From the NCBI GenBank assembly GCA_023382385.1, contig JAHDVH010000003.1, positions 124,001-188,000 of the forward strand: a stretch of 64,000 bases of DNA, given 5' to 3'. The notes below the pieces were generated by a model that saw only the letters and a program-made list of their open reading frames with translations, made no database searches and was not told where the DNA came from. The first letter of the stretch is position 1. The number at the start of each line of letters is the position of its first letter. The stretch is from a bacterium (GTDB lineage: Bacteria; Electryoneota; RPQS01). The position numbers and the translations under genes are program-made. Below, one piece after another: positions 51,747-61,710 of the stretch.

Positions 51747-54143
51747 ATGTCCTTAGAAAACCCAGAAGTTCTGGAGACCCGCTCGGCAGAACTACTGCCT
51801 GTGTTGCCGCTGCGCGATGTGGTCGTCTTTCCGGCAATGATCTTTCCCCTACTCATCGGCCGCGCCGCGACTCTCGTAGCTATAGAGAAAGCCATGCTGC
51901 TCGAGCGTCGCATACTCCTTGTGACCCAGCGCGACCCGGGCACTGAGGAAATCACCCCGAAAGATCTCTTTGAGATTGGTGTTGTCGCTAACATCCTGCA
52001 GACTCTAAAGCTCCCCAATGGTCTGGTTAAGGTGCTCGTGGAAGGAGTAAGCCGCGCCCGTATTACGAACTGGGAGCCGGAAAGTGATTGTTTGTCGGCA
52101 CTCAGCGAACCCATCGAGCTTACAGGAGAAGATGGACCAGAAGCCCGTGCTCACATGAAGGTCGCTTTGCGCGGGTTCCGTGAGTACGTCAGCTTGAATC
52201 GTCAGCTACCCGACGAAGTTCTCCTGACGCTCAGCAATCTGAACGACCCTACGCCGGTCGCCGATTTCGTGATCGCGCATTTGCCCATGACGGCCGTGCG
52301 CAAACAGGAAGTCCTTGAGCAGACGCATGTTCCAGATCAATTCCGTTTGATCAACAATGTGCTCGATGAAGAAATTGAGATTCTGAAAATCGAGCGCAAT
52401 ATTGAAGGACAAGTAAGAGAGAAGATCTCCCGGACGCAACGCAACTTCTTCTTGCAGGAGCAGATGCGCATAATCAAAAAGGAGTTGGGCGACGAAAGCG
52501 AGGAGGATTTCTCGGACGTCATCGCTTATCGCAAGAAGTTGCGGAAACTGCGTATGCCCAAGGATGTCCGGCAGCGTGCGGAGGAAGAGATTGAAAAACT
52601 CAAGGGCATGCCGATGATGTCGCCGGAAGCGACGGTGCTCAAGAACTATCTCGACTGGATGCTGGCGATGCCGTGGGGAGTAACGACTCAAGATCGGCTT
52701 GATTTGAAGGAAGCCGAGCGCATTCTGGACGAGGACCATTTCGGTTTGCGCAAACCCAAAGAGCGTATCCTTGAGCATCTTGCTGTGCTTGCGCGAGTTG
52801 AAAAGATTCGCGGTCCGATTCTCTGTCTCGTTGGCCCTCCCGGTGTCGGGAAAACGTCGCTCGGACGGTCCATCGCGCGGGCAATGGGACGCAATTTTGT
52901 CCGCATTTCACTGGGAGGTGTGCGCGATGAAGCTGAGATTCGCGGTCACCGAAGGACGTACATTGGCTCGATGCCCGGTCGAATCATTCAGGGAATGAAG
53001 CGCGCGGGTTCCATGAATCCGGTGTTCCTGCTGGACGAAGTTGACAAGATGTCCGCGGACTTTCGTGGCGACCCTGCGTCCGCCCTGCTTGAAGTTCTCG
53101 ACCCCGAACAGAACTCGACCTTCTCGGATCACTATCTTGAAGTGGATTTCGACCTCTCACAGATTCTCTTCGTCACTACGGCTAATATTCGTCACGATAT
53201 CCCGGTCCCGCTGCAGGATCGCATGGAGATCATCGAGTTGCATGGCTACCTCCATCACGAAAAAATGCACATCGCGCGCGAGTTCCTCCTGCCAAAGCAG
53301 ATGCATGATCACGGTTTACGCGACGGAGAACTGCATGTTGTGCCCACTGCATTAGATAAGATCATCTCGTCATACACGCGCGAGTCCGGTGTGCGTGAAC
53401 TTGAAAGGCTGATGGCCCGCATCTGTCGTAAAGTTGCCAAAGAAAACGCCGGCGACCTTGCTCGAACCATCAATGTCGCGCCAAACAAATTGAATCGCCT
53501 GCTGGGAGTCCCGCCGTACAAGGACAGTCAGATTGAGAAAGGGGATAGGATCGGCACCGCCGTTGGTCTCGCGTGGACATCGCAGGGCGGTGAGATCCTG
53601 AATATTCAATCAAGCGTGATGAAGGGCAAAGGTGCGATACAACTGACCGGCAGGCTCGGCGATGTTATGAAGGAGTCTGCTCATGCCGCAGTATCTTTCA
53701 TACGTGCTCATGGCGGTGATTGGGGCGTCTCACCGGATTTTGTCACGAAGTGCGATGTTCACTTCCATATTCCGGAAGCCGCCACTCCTAAGGACGGGCC
53801 TTCTGCAGGTATTACGCTCGCGACGGCGCTGCTCTCGGCGCTGACTTCGACACCCGTACCTGCAGATATTGCCATGACTGGTGAAATTACGCTGCGTGGC
53901 CACGTGCTCCCAATCGGAGGTCTCGCCGAAAAGACAATGGCCGCGAAACGGGCAGGGATTCGGAAACTCATCATCCCTGCTGAAAATGAGCCTGATTGGC
54001 ATGAACTCGATCTGGCACTGCGCAAGGGTATGGAGGTGGTCTTCGCAGACAATATCACGACTGTGTGGCGCGAGCTGTTTCCGACGACCAAGCGGAAGGT
54101 TCGAGCGATAACGACCGTCAATCAAGAGTCGGCTTCGCACTAA
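51747..54143 (+). CDS. lon: ATP-dependent protease Lon
   Basis: A 798-residue LonA. The N-terminal substrate-binding domain starts [20 protein letters not shown] (about 15-35), followed by a coiled-coil part. The AAA+ module has Walker A GPPGVGKT at 362-369 and Walker [10 protein letters not shown]. The serine-lysine protease domain has catalytic Ser686 in [10 protein letters not shown] and Lys729 in [14 protein letters not shown], spaced 43 apart as in the family. It degrades misfolded and regulatory proteins in the cytoplasm. The ATG at 51747 lies just after the rpoN terminator; the ribosome site is weak. engB follows 3 bases after the stop. Confidence 0.97.
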   Translation: MSLENPEVLETRSAELLPVLPLRDVVVFPAMIFPLLIGRAATLVAIEKAMLLERRILLVTQRDPGTEEITPKDLFEIGVVANILQTLKLPNGLVKVLVEGVSRARITNWEPESDCLSALSEPIELTGEDGPEARAHMKVALRGFREYVSLNRQLPDEVLLTLSNLNDPTPVADFVIAHLPMTAVRKQEVLEQTHVPDQFRLINNVLDEEIEILKIERNIEGQVREKISRTQRNFFLQEQMRIIKKELGDESEEDFSDVIAYRKKLRKLRMPKDVRQRAEEEIEKLKGMPMMSPEATVLKNYLDWMLAMPWGVTTQDRLDLKEAERILDEDHFGLRKPKERILEHLAVLARVEKIRGPILCLVGPPGVGKTSLGRSIARAMGRNFVRISLGGVRDEAEIRGHRRTYIGSMPGRIIQGMKRAGSMNPVFLLDEVDKMSADFRGDPASALLEVLDPEQNSTFSDHYLEVDFDLSQILFVTTANIRHDIPVPLQDRMEIIELHGYLHHEKMHIAREFLLPKQMHDHGLRDGELHVVPTALDKIISSYTRESGVRELERLMARICRKVAKENAGDLARTINVAPNKLNRLLGVPPYKDSQIEKGDRIGTAVGLAWTSQGGEILNIQSSVMKGKGAIQLTGRLGDVMKESAHAAVSFIRAHGGDWGVSPDFVTKCDVHFHIPEAATPKDGPSAGITLATALLSALTSTPVPADIAMTGEITLRGHVLPIGGLAEKTMAAKRAGIRKLIIPAENEPDWHELDLALRKGMEVVFADNITTVWRELFPTTKRKVRAITTVNQESASH

Positions 54144-54146
54144 CCC

Positions 54147-54749
54147 GTGGCCACGCGTGCTTTCTCAATTCCCGTTGCAGAGTTTGTCAAATCATGCACT
54201 GATCTTGCGCAAGCGCCACGCCCTGTGTTACCGGAGATCGCCTTCGTCGGTCGCAGCAACGTAGGGAAGTCTTCACTCATCAACTCGTTATTGAATCGTA
54301 AGGGGCTGGCATTGGCTTCTGCGACGCCGGGAAAGACGAGACTCCTGAACTACTTCCGGATCGGCGAACGGATGTTCTACTTCGTGGATCTGCCCGGCTA
54401 TGGTTATGCGAAAGTTTCGCGGTCGCTGCAGGACGAGTGGGCAGGTTTCTTGGAAGACTACCTTGCCGACTCGGAAAATCTTGCGCTCGTCATTCTAATT
54501 GTTGACGTGCGGCGAGGGTTGACAAAGTTGGATCATCAGATGATTCAGGCTCTGAACATGTATCGCAGGCGTTTTCTCGTGATTGCGACCAAAGTGGATA
54601 AATTGACGCGCAGGGAGCGTGATCAGCAGCTTGCCACACTTCGAGGGCCTATGCTCTCACTGGGTGCGGAGGCTTTGGTTCCATACTCGAGCACGACACA
54701 TGAAGGTCGCGAAGAATTGTGGGAAAAGATTATGCAGATCCAAAGTTGA
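54147..54749 (+). CDS. engB: Ribosome biogenesis GTP-binding protein EngB/YsxC
   Basis: A 200-residue circularised-type GTPase. G1 is GRSNVGKSSLIN at about 32-43, G2 ATPGKTRLLN, G3 DLPGYGYAKV, G4 TKVDKL and G5 YSSTTHEG. It is needed for 50S subunit assembly. GTG start 3 bases after the lon stop, so the two are a translational pair. A strong terminator follows. Confidence 0.95.
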   Translation: MATRAFSIPVAEFVKSCTDLAQAPRPVLPEIAFVGRSNVGKSSLINSLLNRKGLALASATPGKTRLLNYFRIGERMFYFVDLPGYGYAKVSRSLQDEWAGFLEDYLADSENLALVILIVDVRRGLTKLDHQMIQALNMYRRRFLVIATKVDKLTRRERDQQLATLRGPMLSLGAEALVPYSSTTHEGREELWEKIMQIQS

Positions 54750-54770
54750 CCTGCGCCTCGATAGACGTCA

Positions 54771-54797
54771 AAAGCCCCGGAGAGTATCCGGGGCTTT
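54771..54797. terminator. Bidirectional terminator between engB and the LVIVD lipoprotein
   Basis: An 11-bp perfect stem, AAAGCCCCGGA (54771-54781) and TCCGGGGCTTT (54787-54797), loop GAGTA, with A/T ends serving both strands. It lies between two convergent operons. Confidence 0.9.
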
Positions 54798-54822
54798 CAA
54801 TTTGCACGGCTCAGACCTTACT

Positions 54823-55860
54823 TCACCGCGAGTAAATCATGACTCCGAGCTGTTCATCGGCGACGACCAGCTTACCGTTAGAAGCTGAAATTGAGTTGGG
54901 CTCTGGAAAATCGAGTTTCTGAACATACTTCGGATTCACTGGATCTGACACGTCCACAATGTATACTCCGTCTGCGTCATCCAGGATGCAGGCGTATGTT
55001 CCATCCACGACGATACGGATGAGTCTGTCCGCACCGGGGATGATTAGCCACGTGACGACTTCGGGAGCACTAACAGTTGAGACGTCGACTACCGTCAGGA
55101 ACAAATTGTCTGCGACCAGAATGTAATTGCCATACCACGCGCAGTCCTGGGGATCGCCGGGGGTGGGTACGAGAGCAACGGTGGAATTGTTCAGCACATC
55201 GAAAATGCGAAACTGATAATTACTCTGTGCAACCGCGAACAAATCGCCATTCACACCAAAACCACGAATTCTGACGTTTATTGGTATGTAGGGGAAATAG
55301 AAATTCGTGCAATAATTGGGTCGCCAGCGTCCGGAGTCAGGCAGATAGCAGAAGGGGCTGTAGAGCAATCCGTCCCCGCCGCTAATATCGGATCTCCAAG
55401 CATATAGCTCGTTTTCACGTGAAACAATTTCCGTCTCCACAATGCCGCCGGAGAAATTCGCGTAGCCAATGATCGTGCCGTTTGTGTAATTATGAATCGG
55501 GTACTTATCACCCGGTTCTCCATCCGGTTCCGAGACCGTCAACACCAAATTGTTGATCGGGTCAATCCCGACATACGTGGTGTAGAACGGGTCACTTTGC
55601 GGATAGTGAAAAATCTGTGAAGGTGATCCGGCATTTGAGATGTCGTACACGTAGGTTCCGGAAGACGAAGCGCCGATCGCAAGCATGTTCTGTTTGCAGT
55701 CGACATTTTGTGCGACACCGGTCGTGACGATTTTTGATCTAAAAGAGTACGCTCGCGGAGGAATATCCGCTTCGTTGCGTTCGTCGCAACTAACGAAAAG
55801 AACCATAGCAATTAATTGCAGTGCGGCCAATGCGGCGCGCGTCATAGACTGTGCGGTCAA
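54823..55860 (-). CDS. LVIVD-repeat lipoprotein
   Basis: A 345-residue lipoprotein. The signal peptide ends in a lipobox LFVSC (Cys near 25). The mature part carries LVIVD-type beta-propeller repeats, seen as YVYDISNAGSPSQIF, LTVVDVSTVSAPEVV and VYIVDVSDPVNPKYVQ. Such proteins are surface propellers of unknown ligand. I use a TTG at 55860 with GGGAG 7 bases upstream; an ATG five codons later (55845) is the alternative. It is the last gene of the operon with pdxT (16-base gap). Confidence 0.8.
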   Translation of the reverse strand: MTAQSMTRAALAALQLIAMVLFVSCDERNEADIPPRAYSFRSKIVTTGVAQNVDCKQNMLAIGASSSGTYVYDISNAGSPSQIFHYPQSDPFYTTYVGIDPINNLVLTVSEPDGEPGDKYPIHNYTNGTIIGYANFSGGIVETEIVSRENELYAWRSDISGGDGLLYSPFCYLPDSGRWRPNYCTNFYFPYIPINVRIRGFGVNGDLFAVAQSNYQFRIFDVLNNSTVALVPTPGDPQDCAWYGNYILVADNLFLTVVDVSTVSAPEVVTWLIIPGADRLIRIVVDGTYACILDDADGVYIVDVSDPVNPKYVQKLDFPEPNSISASNGKLVVADEQLGVMIYSR

Positions 55861-55876
55861 GTGCGGTCTCCCGTGC

Positions 55877-56485
55877 TTAAGATGCAACTCGATGAGTTTC
55901 GAGAATCCAAGATAATAACAAACGATGAAAACGATCATCACCGGTCAATTCAGGATGAAATGTGGTGAGCAGCATTCTGTCTTGGGCTAAGGCGACCGGT
56001 TCATCCTTGTACCAAGCCAAAATTCTTGTGCCGCTTCCAACTTGAGTCACTCGGGGGGCGCGAATGAATACCCCAATTGCCGGTCTCTGACTCTTAAGCT
56101 CAGGCACGACGCGCAGTTCCGCTTCAAAAGAATGGACCTGCCGCCCCCAACCGTTGCGATTAACATGAACGTTAGCCAGGCCAAGCGACTTCACGCGAGG
56201 ATCATTGTCCGTATGCGAGAGCATGATCATGCCCGCGCACGTCCCCCACACCGGGTAGGTTGAGCAGTATTCCATCAGAGCCGAACGCAGCTCATCGCTC
56301 ATCACGCGTGTCATAGTGGTGCTTTCACCACCGGGCCAGACAAGCGCTTCGAGTCCCTCGAGTTCGGCAGGCGTGCGCACCTGCCTTACTTCACAACCCA
56401 GTGCGCGCAGCCGCTCCTCATGAACAGGGAAATCGCCTTGCAACGCCAGTACACCAACTCGCGCCATCACGAGACCACTCACCAT
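55877..56485 (-). CDS. pdxT: Pyridoxal 5'-phosphate synthase glutaminase subunit PdxT
   Basis: A 202-residue class I glutamine amidotransferase. It has [14 protein letters not shown] at the N-terminus, the oxyanion WPGGESTTM, catalytic Cys83 in GTCAGMI and the His-Glu pair in TFHPELTGD. It feeds ammonia to PdxS for PLP synthesis from ribose-5-phosphate and glyceraldehyde-3-phosphate. It overlaps pdxS by 7 bases. The start may be the ATG at 56485 or one six codons on. Confidence 0.96.
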   Translation of the reverse strand: MVSGLVMARVGVLALQGDFPVHEERLRALGCEVRQVRTPAELEGLEALVWPGGESTTMTRVMSDELRSALMEYCSTYPVWGTCAGMIMLSHTDNDPRVKSLGLANVHVNRNGWGRQVHSFEAELRVVPELKSQRPAIGVFIRAPRVTQVGSGTRILAWYKDEPVALAQDRMLLTTFHPELTGDDRFHRLLLSWILETHRVAS

Positions 56486-57363
56486 CCGCGCGTGGACAAG
56501 AGTTCGGACTCATCCATGGTGCGCACGTCGAGGCCGTGCATGGCCGTCTGCAAGCCTTCGGATACTCGCACAAGAACATCGGGATCGCGGTAATGCGTTG
56601 TTGCCAAAACAATCGCCTCGGCACGCGCGGCGGGGTCATCGCTCTTGAAAATGCCGGAACCTACGAACACCGACTCAGCGCCTAACTGCATCATCAGTGA
56701 CGCATCGGCCGGTGTCGCAATGCCACCCGCTGCAAAGTTCGGCACAGGCAACTTGCCGAGTTCACGAACTTGCTTCAACAGTTCGAAAGGTGCTCCGATT
56801 TCCTTGCCATAGTGCACGAGTTCTTCATCGCCCATCCCCTTCACGCGGCGCATTTCGCTCATGACCGAGCGCATGTGCCGGACGGCTTCCACGACGTTTC
56901 CCGTTCCTGCTTCACCTTTGGTGCGAATCATAGCCGCACCTTCGGCGATTCGCCGCAGCGCTTCACCGAGATTCCGGCATCCGCAGACAAACGGGACTTT
57001 AAATTTGTGCTTGTCGATGTGATACTCTTCGTCAGCGGGCGTCAGCACCTCGCTCTCATCGATGAAATCCACTTCGAGCGCTTGTAGAATCTGTGCTTCG
57101 GCAAAGTGCCCAATGCGGCATTTGGCCATCACAGGAATTGATACCGTATTCTGAATTTCGCGGATCACGGAAACCTGCGACATTCGCGCGACGCCACCTT
57201 CCTTGCGGATGTCCGCAGGAACACGTTCCAACGCCATCACGGCGCAAGCTCCCGCCTTTTCCGCGATGCGCGCCTGCTCGGCATTAGTCACGTCCATGAT
57301 CACGCCGCCTTTGAGCATTTCGGCCAATCCAACTTTTGTTGCAAATGTCCCCGTTGCACTCAT
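56479..57363 (-). CDS. pdxS: Pyridoxal 5'-phosphate synthase subunit PdxS
   Basis: A 294-residue TIM-barrel PLP synthase with catalytic Asp24 in VIMDVTN and Lys81 in [11 protein letters not shown], in the positions known for the family. [28 protein letters not shown] phosphate-binding part and the full C-terminal tail are present. It forms a dodecamer with PdxT. The ATG at 57363 has GAGG 9 bases upstream; a GTG five codons earlier overlaps that site. It lies 23 bases behind an FG-GAP secreted-protein gene. Confidence 0.97.
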   Translation of the reverse strand: MSATGTFATKVGLAEMLKGGVIMDVTNAEQARIAEKAGACAVMALERVPADIRKEGGVARMSQVSVIREIQNTVSIPVMAKCRIGHFAEAQILQALEVDFIDESEVLTPADEEYHIDKHKFKVPFVCGCRNLGEALRRIAEGAAMIRTKGEAGTGNVVEAVRHMRSVMSEMRRVKGMGDEELVHYGKEIGAPFELLKQVRELGKLPVPNFAAGGIATPADASLMMQLGAESVFVGSGIFKSDDPAARAEAIVLATTHYRDPDVLVRVSEGLQTAMHGLDVRTMDESELLSTRGW

Positions 57364-57386
57364 GTTTGTTCGCCTCACAACACTGA

Positions 57387-59360
57387 TTACTTGATCAATC
57401 TGATAGAAGTTTCCCAGCGGCCACGCGGGGATTCAAGCACTACGAAGTACGTTCCGGACGCGTACTCTCCGGCTGACCACTGAAATGTCATACGTCCTGG
57501 TGAAAGGTAGCCATTGTGCAAGGTCGCGACTTGCCTGCCCATAATATCAAATGTGCGTATTGAATAATGGTCGGCGGCACCAATCTCTACTGGCAGCGTC
57601 ACGGTCGCGTTAAACGGATTTGGAAACGCGGATTCCATTCGTGTCGTGAGCGGCAGCCGTGAATCTCTGTCAGGTGAATCCAGCACAATAGCGTGAATGG
57701 CGATTCGCACTACGGTATCCGGGCACGAGTTTGTGAGCAGTGTCAACTCGCCGAGGAAATCATAGACTCCGTCATTCAGAGTATCAGGAGAAAAGGTGAC
57801 TGTGAACAACCCTGATTCTCCGGGCTGAATCGCCAGCGACCTGGGTTGGACGTCAATCCACGGGAACAAAGGTGCGATGCTCATCGGCTCAGACTCCACA
57901 TGGAGCGGCGCATCTCCGGAATTCTCTATCCAAAGTTCGTAGGTCGAGACAATCTCGTTCTGCACGAACACGTTAAGAGATGAAACAGGCAATTCTATCA
58001 CAGGACGTTGCATTGCCGCATCGGCAAAAGTCGTGTCCTCGCTGTTTGTCTCGATACCGACAATGGTCCTAGTCTGCCAGCAGGGGTGATGAAATCGAAG
58101 CGAAAATACACCTTCGATAACGCCCAGTTCGTATCGTCCGGCAGCGTCGGTTATCCCCGTAGTTCCTGTCTCCAGCGCAGTAACAATAACGCCTTCAATC
58201 GGCGCACCGCCCCGCTCTGAGGATACTATGCCTATGATGCGAGAAGGAGTCCCCATGAGATTTCTGAACAGCACGACTTGCTGGCTGCTGACGTTTGCTG
58301 CCAATAAATCGAGGTCTCCGTCAAGATCATAGTCGCTGACGGCAAGACCATAGAAGTTTGATTCGTTTGTGATCTGCTGAATCGTGAACGTTCCCGCTGC
58401 AGATTGCCTCCACCAGAACACCCCGCCGCCGCTATTCTGCTCCCCTTGAGCCGTGCAGGCAACATCCATCAAACCATCGCCATCAAAGTCCGCAAGTTCG
58501 ATGTCCCGAGGATTCGTCACAGACCCAGGCAGAAGGGACATCGCCCAACCAGTGCCGGTTGCTTCCCACCGTCGAATGCGGTCCGCGCCGAAATCGCAAG
58601 CGAAGATGTCTGTCTCCCCATCCCCGTCAATGTCCGCTGCGGCCAAGGCCGTCAGCGTGAAACCGGGAATCTCCTGAGACAGAGAATATCCTCCGATTGA
58701 CGTATGACGCATGACGTAGACTCCGCCATCTTGTCCGGCAGCAATGAGCACTTCAAGTGTCCCGTCGCCGTTAAAGTCGGCAGTGGCCAAACCGAGCGGA
58801 TCGTGCGCCAATGAGCTTAACCAGATTTCCTCTAAAGAGCCGTTCAACTGCTCAAAGATGCGCACCTGATTTGTGGCATTTCTCAGCTCACTTGTAATCA
58901 AGTCGGTTTCGCCGTCGCCATTCAGGTCTGCCGCCTTAGCCGCATAGGGTCCTCCGCCCTGTGCGAAGACGGTATCGATTGCAAAAAGGGATTGCGGGTT
59001 GGATGATCCTGTGTTTCGCAGCAGCGCACAGAACTCATCATCCCACGCGGCGATGGCCACGTCCCAATCGCCGTCATTGTCAAAGTCGCCTGATGTAAGA
59101 TTCCTCGCAGAACCGCCTGAGACGTAAACCTCATATCGGATTAGCGAGTCAAATGTTGCGCGATCGTAGTACAGCGCGGCTCCGGGCCACCATGAGGCAA
59201 TCATCAAATCAATATCGCCATCTCCGTTGAAGTCACGCGCTGTCACATCTCCAATGCCACCGGCGTCTCGAACCAGCACCGTCGGGCTGAAAGACTGAGA
59301 AAGCAGCGGTGTCGCCATCGGGGCGAGCAGTAGGAAGCAAGTCAAAAGTTGCAGGACCAA
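57387..59360 (-). CDS. Secreted FG-GAP/VCBS repeat protein with FCB sorting domain
   Basis: A 657-residue exported protein. After a signal peptide (cleavage near LLSQ) come seven FG-GAP repeats with calcium-binding D-x-D/N-x-D-G-D loops ([70 protein letters not shown]), forming a propeller. A carboxypeptidase-regulatory-like domain (about 375-430, [16 protein letters not shown]), an ASH-like domain and a C-terminal AFPNPFN sorting domain follow. The start is a TTG with TGGAG 7 bases upstream. It lies 39 bases behind another secreted-protein gene. Confidence 0.82.
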   Translation of the reverse strand: MVLQLLTCFLLLAPMATPLLSQSFSPTVLVRDAGGIGDVTARDFNGDGDIDLMIASWWPGAALYYDRATFDSLIRYEVYVSGGSARNLTSGDFDNDGDWDVAIAAWDDEFCALLRNTGSSNPQSLFAIDTVFAQGGGPYAAKAADLNGDGETDLITSELRNATNQVRIFEQLNGSLEEIWLSSLAHDPLGLATADFNGDGTLEVLIAAGQDGGVYVMRHTSIGGYSLSQEIPGFTLTALAAADIDGDGETDIFACDFGADRIRRWEATGTGWAMSLLPGSVTNPRDIELADFDGDGLMDVACTAQGEQNSGGGVFWWRQSAAGTFTIQQITNESNFYGLAVSDYDLDGDLDLLAANVSSQQVVLFRNLMGTPSRIIGIVSSERGGAPIEGVIVTALETGTTGITDAAGRYELGVIEGVFSLRFHHPCWQTRTIVGIETNSEDTTFADAAMQRPVIELPVSSLNVFVQNEIVSTYELWIENSGDAPLHVESEPMSIAPLFPWIDVQPRSLAIQPGESGLFTVTFSPDTLNDGVYDFLGELTLLTNSCPDTVVRIAIHAIVLDSPDRDSRLPLTTRMESAFPNPFNATVTLPVEIGAADHYSIRTFDIMGRQVATLHNGYLSPGRMTFQWSAGEYASGTYFVVLESPRGRWETSIRLIK

Positions 59361-59399
59361 CGCGGGACTCCAGATCCAGAGCGAAAAACTGAGCGATTA

Positions 59400-61508
59400 T
59401 TACTTAAGCAAGAGCAATTTCTGGGTTGCGACAAACTCGTCGGCACTCAGACGTGCGAAATACACACCGGTCGATACGGGAGCACCGTCGGAGGTTCCAT
59501 CCCAGCGAACGGTATGCGAACCGGGGGCTTCGACACCCGAAGCGAGCAACGCGACCACTCTTCCGGTTATGTCAAATACCGAGAGATTTACATTCGTCGC
59601 CTGCGGGAGTGAATACTCCAGCGTAACCACCGTGTTAAACGGATTAGGATATGCCCGATCAAAGGTGAACTGCGCGGGAACGTATGGAACAGGGTCGGCA
59701 GAAACATTCCAATTGACGAACGTCCAAGTCTGTCTCGATTGCCGCTGCATCACGGGATACCGGCTATTGGCAACCACCCACCAACGCACAGTATCACTTT
59801 CCTGTATGAAAGGATGGTCAGTGAACGTGACATTTGAAGACGTTCCCCAAATCGTGTCAATCAAAGAGATTGAATCTTCATTTTGAAAGAACAGGCAATA
59901 GAAGATCACCTCATCCGCACTATCCGGATCAAGCGCCGCTTCCCATGAAAAGTGTCCAGTCGGCGTGGTCAATGCGCTTCCACTGTCCGGGCCGAGCAGG
60001 TTGAAGGCCAGAGTGGAATCCGGTCGGATTTTGCGAACGTGCCTATGGCGGTCGCTGCACACCCGCAAGTTACCATGCTGGTCCTGCGCAACAACTCTCC
60101 AGTATCTGTCAAAAATGTCATCTGAACGATTCAGTAAGTGCGTCGGATTCTGGAGCGGTCCTACTGCAAAGGGGTCGTCGAACAACGTGTCGGTATCAAA
60201 TAAAAGCGCGTAGGCGATTTGGTCCCCGGGATCCGGATCTGTAGTCGCCTCCCACCGGAAGCGCATCGTGTCGGTCGTGAAAAACGCGCCATCGTCCGGC
60301 AGCAGCAGCGAAAAAGGCAACGGAGAATGCTGCACGGGCGCAGACGGATCCACGTCCGTCTTCATGTAGAAGCCATGTGGCAGCGGAGTAGAACGAATCC
60401 CAGCGGCGTGATAGCGAAAGCTCGCGTCAAGTGCAACATCTCGAAACTCCGAGGAATTCACAGTGTCGTTGAAGACGATTGTCCAAACGCTGTCGAAATC
60501 CTGATCGAACTTCATAAGGAAGGCGTTGCGTGTTCCAAGATGCTGTTCAGACCAGTAGCCCCCTACTACGAATCCGCTGTCTCGATCCGCAACACTCCGC
60601 ACGCACAGTGCTGCATCGTTCTCTGTTCCTCCAAACGACTCCTGCCAAATGAGGTCGCCGAAGTCATTTGTGGCGACAACCCAAATGTTGGTTCGAGCGC
60701 TGTCGCCAAAGGAACGCGTCCAGCCCACCAGCAGAGTCAGATCTTCACTCACGCGAACTGCATCGTACAGATCTTCGTCACGAACTCCGCCAAAACGAAA
60801 CTGTGCGGTAATCTCGCCCGTCGAGTTGGCAGTCGCCATCCAGAAATCACGACCCGCTCCTGCTACCGAGTCAGCAGTTCCGTAAATCCATATCGTCTGC
60901 GAATCGACTTGTGCGACACGCCGCACAACGGAAGATGAGTCATACAGTTGAGACCACTCGACTCCGCCGTTTTGGTTCAGCCTGACCATGCTGCCGTCAG
61001 AATCACCGAATGTTCCCGGAGTGACCTGCCCAACTACTAAGTACCCTGTTCCACTGTACGCAGCAGAGAAACCCCGATCGGAGGTCTGATTGCCGCCAAA
61101 ATTCCATGTGTTTTGCAGTGTCCCCGTTCCGCTGAAGTGAACGAGTTTGTAATCGAGCGTGCTGTTCTCAGACGTGAAACCAATCATGGTTCCTCCGCCG
61201 TCCCTCCAGAGACAATCGAACATGCGATTCGTGGTTCCCCATGTTCGAGTCCATGCGGTTTCACCGTTAAGATTCAGCTTCACAGCGTATGCTTGAAAGA
61301 GATTCTGCAAGGCTATTCCGGTAAGATATGTCCCGGGAGAAGCCGTGTCGGTGTGGGCAATGACGACGGAGTAAAATTCGCCCCGTTCGTCAAATGTTTG
61401 TGTCGAGAGGATATCCGGCGGCGTTGCCGAAGACGGGTCAGTAAATATCAAGCACTGCGTAGACAGAGCAAGCAAAGCAACAAGCAGTGTTCGCCACCAA
61501 CCTCCCAT
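59400..61508 (-). CDS. Secreted beta-propeller-like protein with FCB sorting domain
   Basis: A 702-residue exported protein with a signal peptide (about 6-20). The first half has delta-60-like repeats of the form G-G-T-(E/N)-N-D-x-x-x-x-V, W-x-x-x-(F/W)-G-G and GFVVGG, suggesting a propeller. Two similar Ig-like units follow (FSLLLPDDGAFFTTDTMRFRWEA and FNLLGPDSGSALTTPTGHFSWEA). A YPNPFN sorting domain ends in TQKLLLLK. AGGGAG precedes the ATG. It is the first gene of the operon leading to pdxST and has a near-ideal promoter upstream. Confidence 0.78.
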   Translation of the reverse strand: MGGWWRTLLVALLALSTQCLIFTDPSSATPPDILSTQTFDERGEFYSVVIAHTDTASPGTYLTGIALQNLFQAYAVKLNLNGETAWTRTWGTTNRMFDCLWRDGGGTMIGFTSENSTLDYKLVHFSGTGTLQNTWNFGGNQTSDRGFSAAYSGTGYLVVGQVTPGTFGDSDGSMVRLNQNGGVEWSQLYDSSSVVRRVAQVDSQTIWIYGTADSVAGAGRDFWMATANSTGEITAQFRFGGVRDEDLYDAVRVSEDLTLLVGWTRSFGDSARTNIWVVATNDFGDLIWQESFGGTENDAALCVRSVADRDSGFVVGGYWSEQHLGTRNAFLMKFDQDFDSVWTIVFNDTVNSSEFRDVALDASFRYHAAGIRSTPLPHGFYMKTDVDPSAPVQHSPLPFSLLLPDDGAFFTTDTMRFRWEATTDPDPGDQIAYALLFDTDTLFDDPFAVGPLQNPTHLLNRSDDIFDRYWRVVAQDQHGNLRVCSDRHRHVRKIRPDSTLAFNLLGPDSGSALTTPTGHFSWEAALDPDSADEVIFYCLFFQNEDSISLIDTIWGTSSNVTFTDHPFIQESDTVRWWVVANSRYPVMQRQSRQTWTFVNWNVSADPVPYVPAQFTFDRAYPNPFNTVVTLEYSLPQATNVNLSVFDITGRVVALLASGVEAPGSHTVRWDGTSDGAPVSTGVYFARLSADEFVATQKLLLLK

Positions 61509-61607
61509 TATCCTCTCCCTTGCGTTTCGTCCTGACTACCTTATGCATCCTGCAACAGCGGGTCAGGTAACTCGCAGTTGACGCATTCCGACATTCTGTA
61601 AACACAA

Positions 61608-61636
61608 AAGTTACAGATTTTGGGACAGAGTGTCAA
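61608..61636 (-). promoter_or_regulatory. Candidate promoter of the secreted protein-pdxST operon
   Basis: Minus strand: TTGACA, 17 bases, TAACTT then TTG. The predicted leader is about 93 bases. It is one of the two best matches to the TTGAnn-N17-TAnnTT pattern. Confidence 0.65.
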
Positions 61637-61710
61637 GGCGTTCCAGGAAGGCATCGAATTTGCGCTCTTAGAAAGCTGAATTATCAAAGCTTTTTCATAG
61701 GTTTCCTCGT

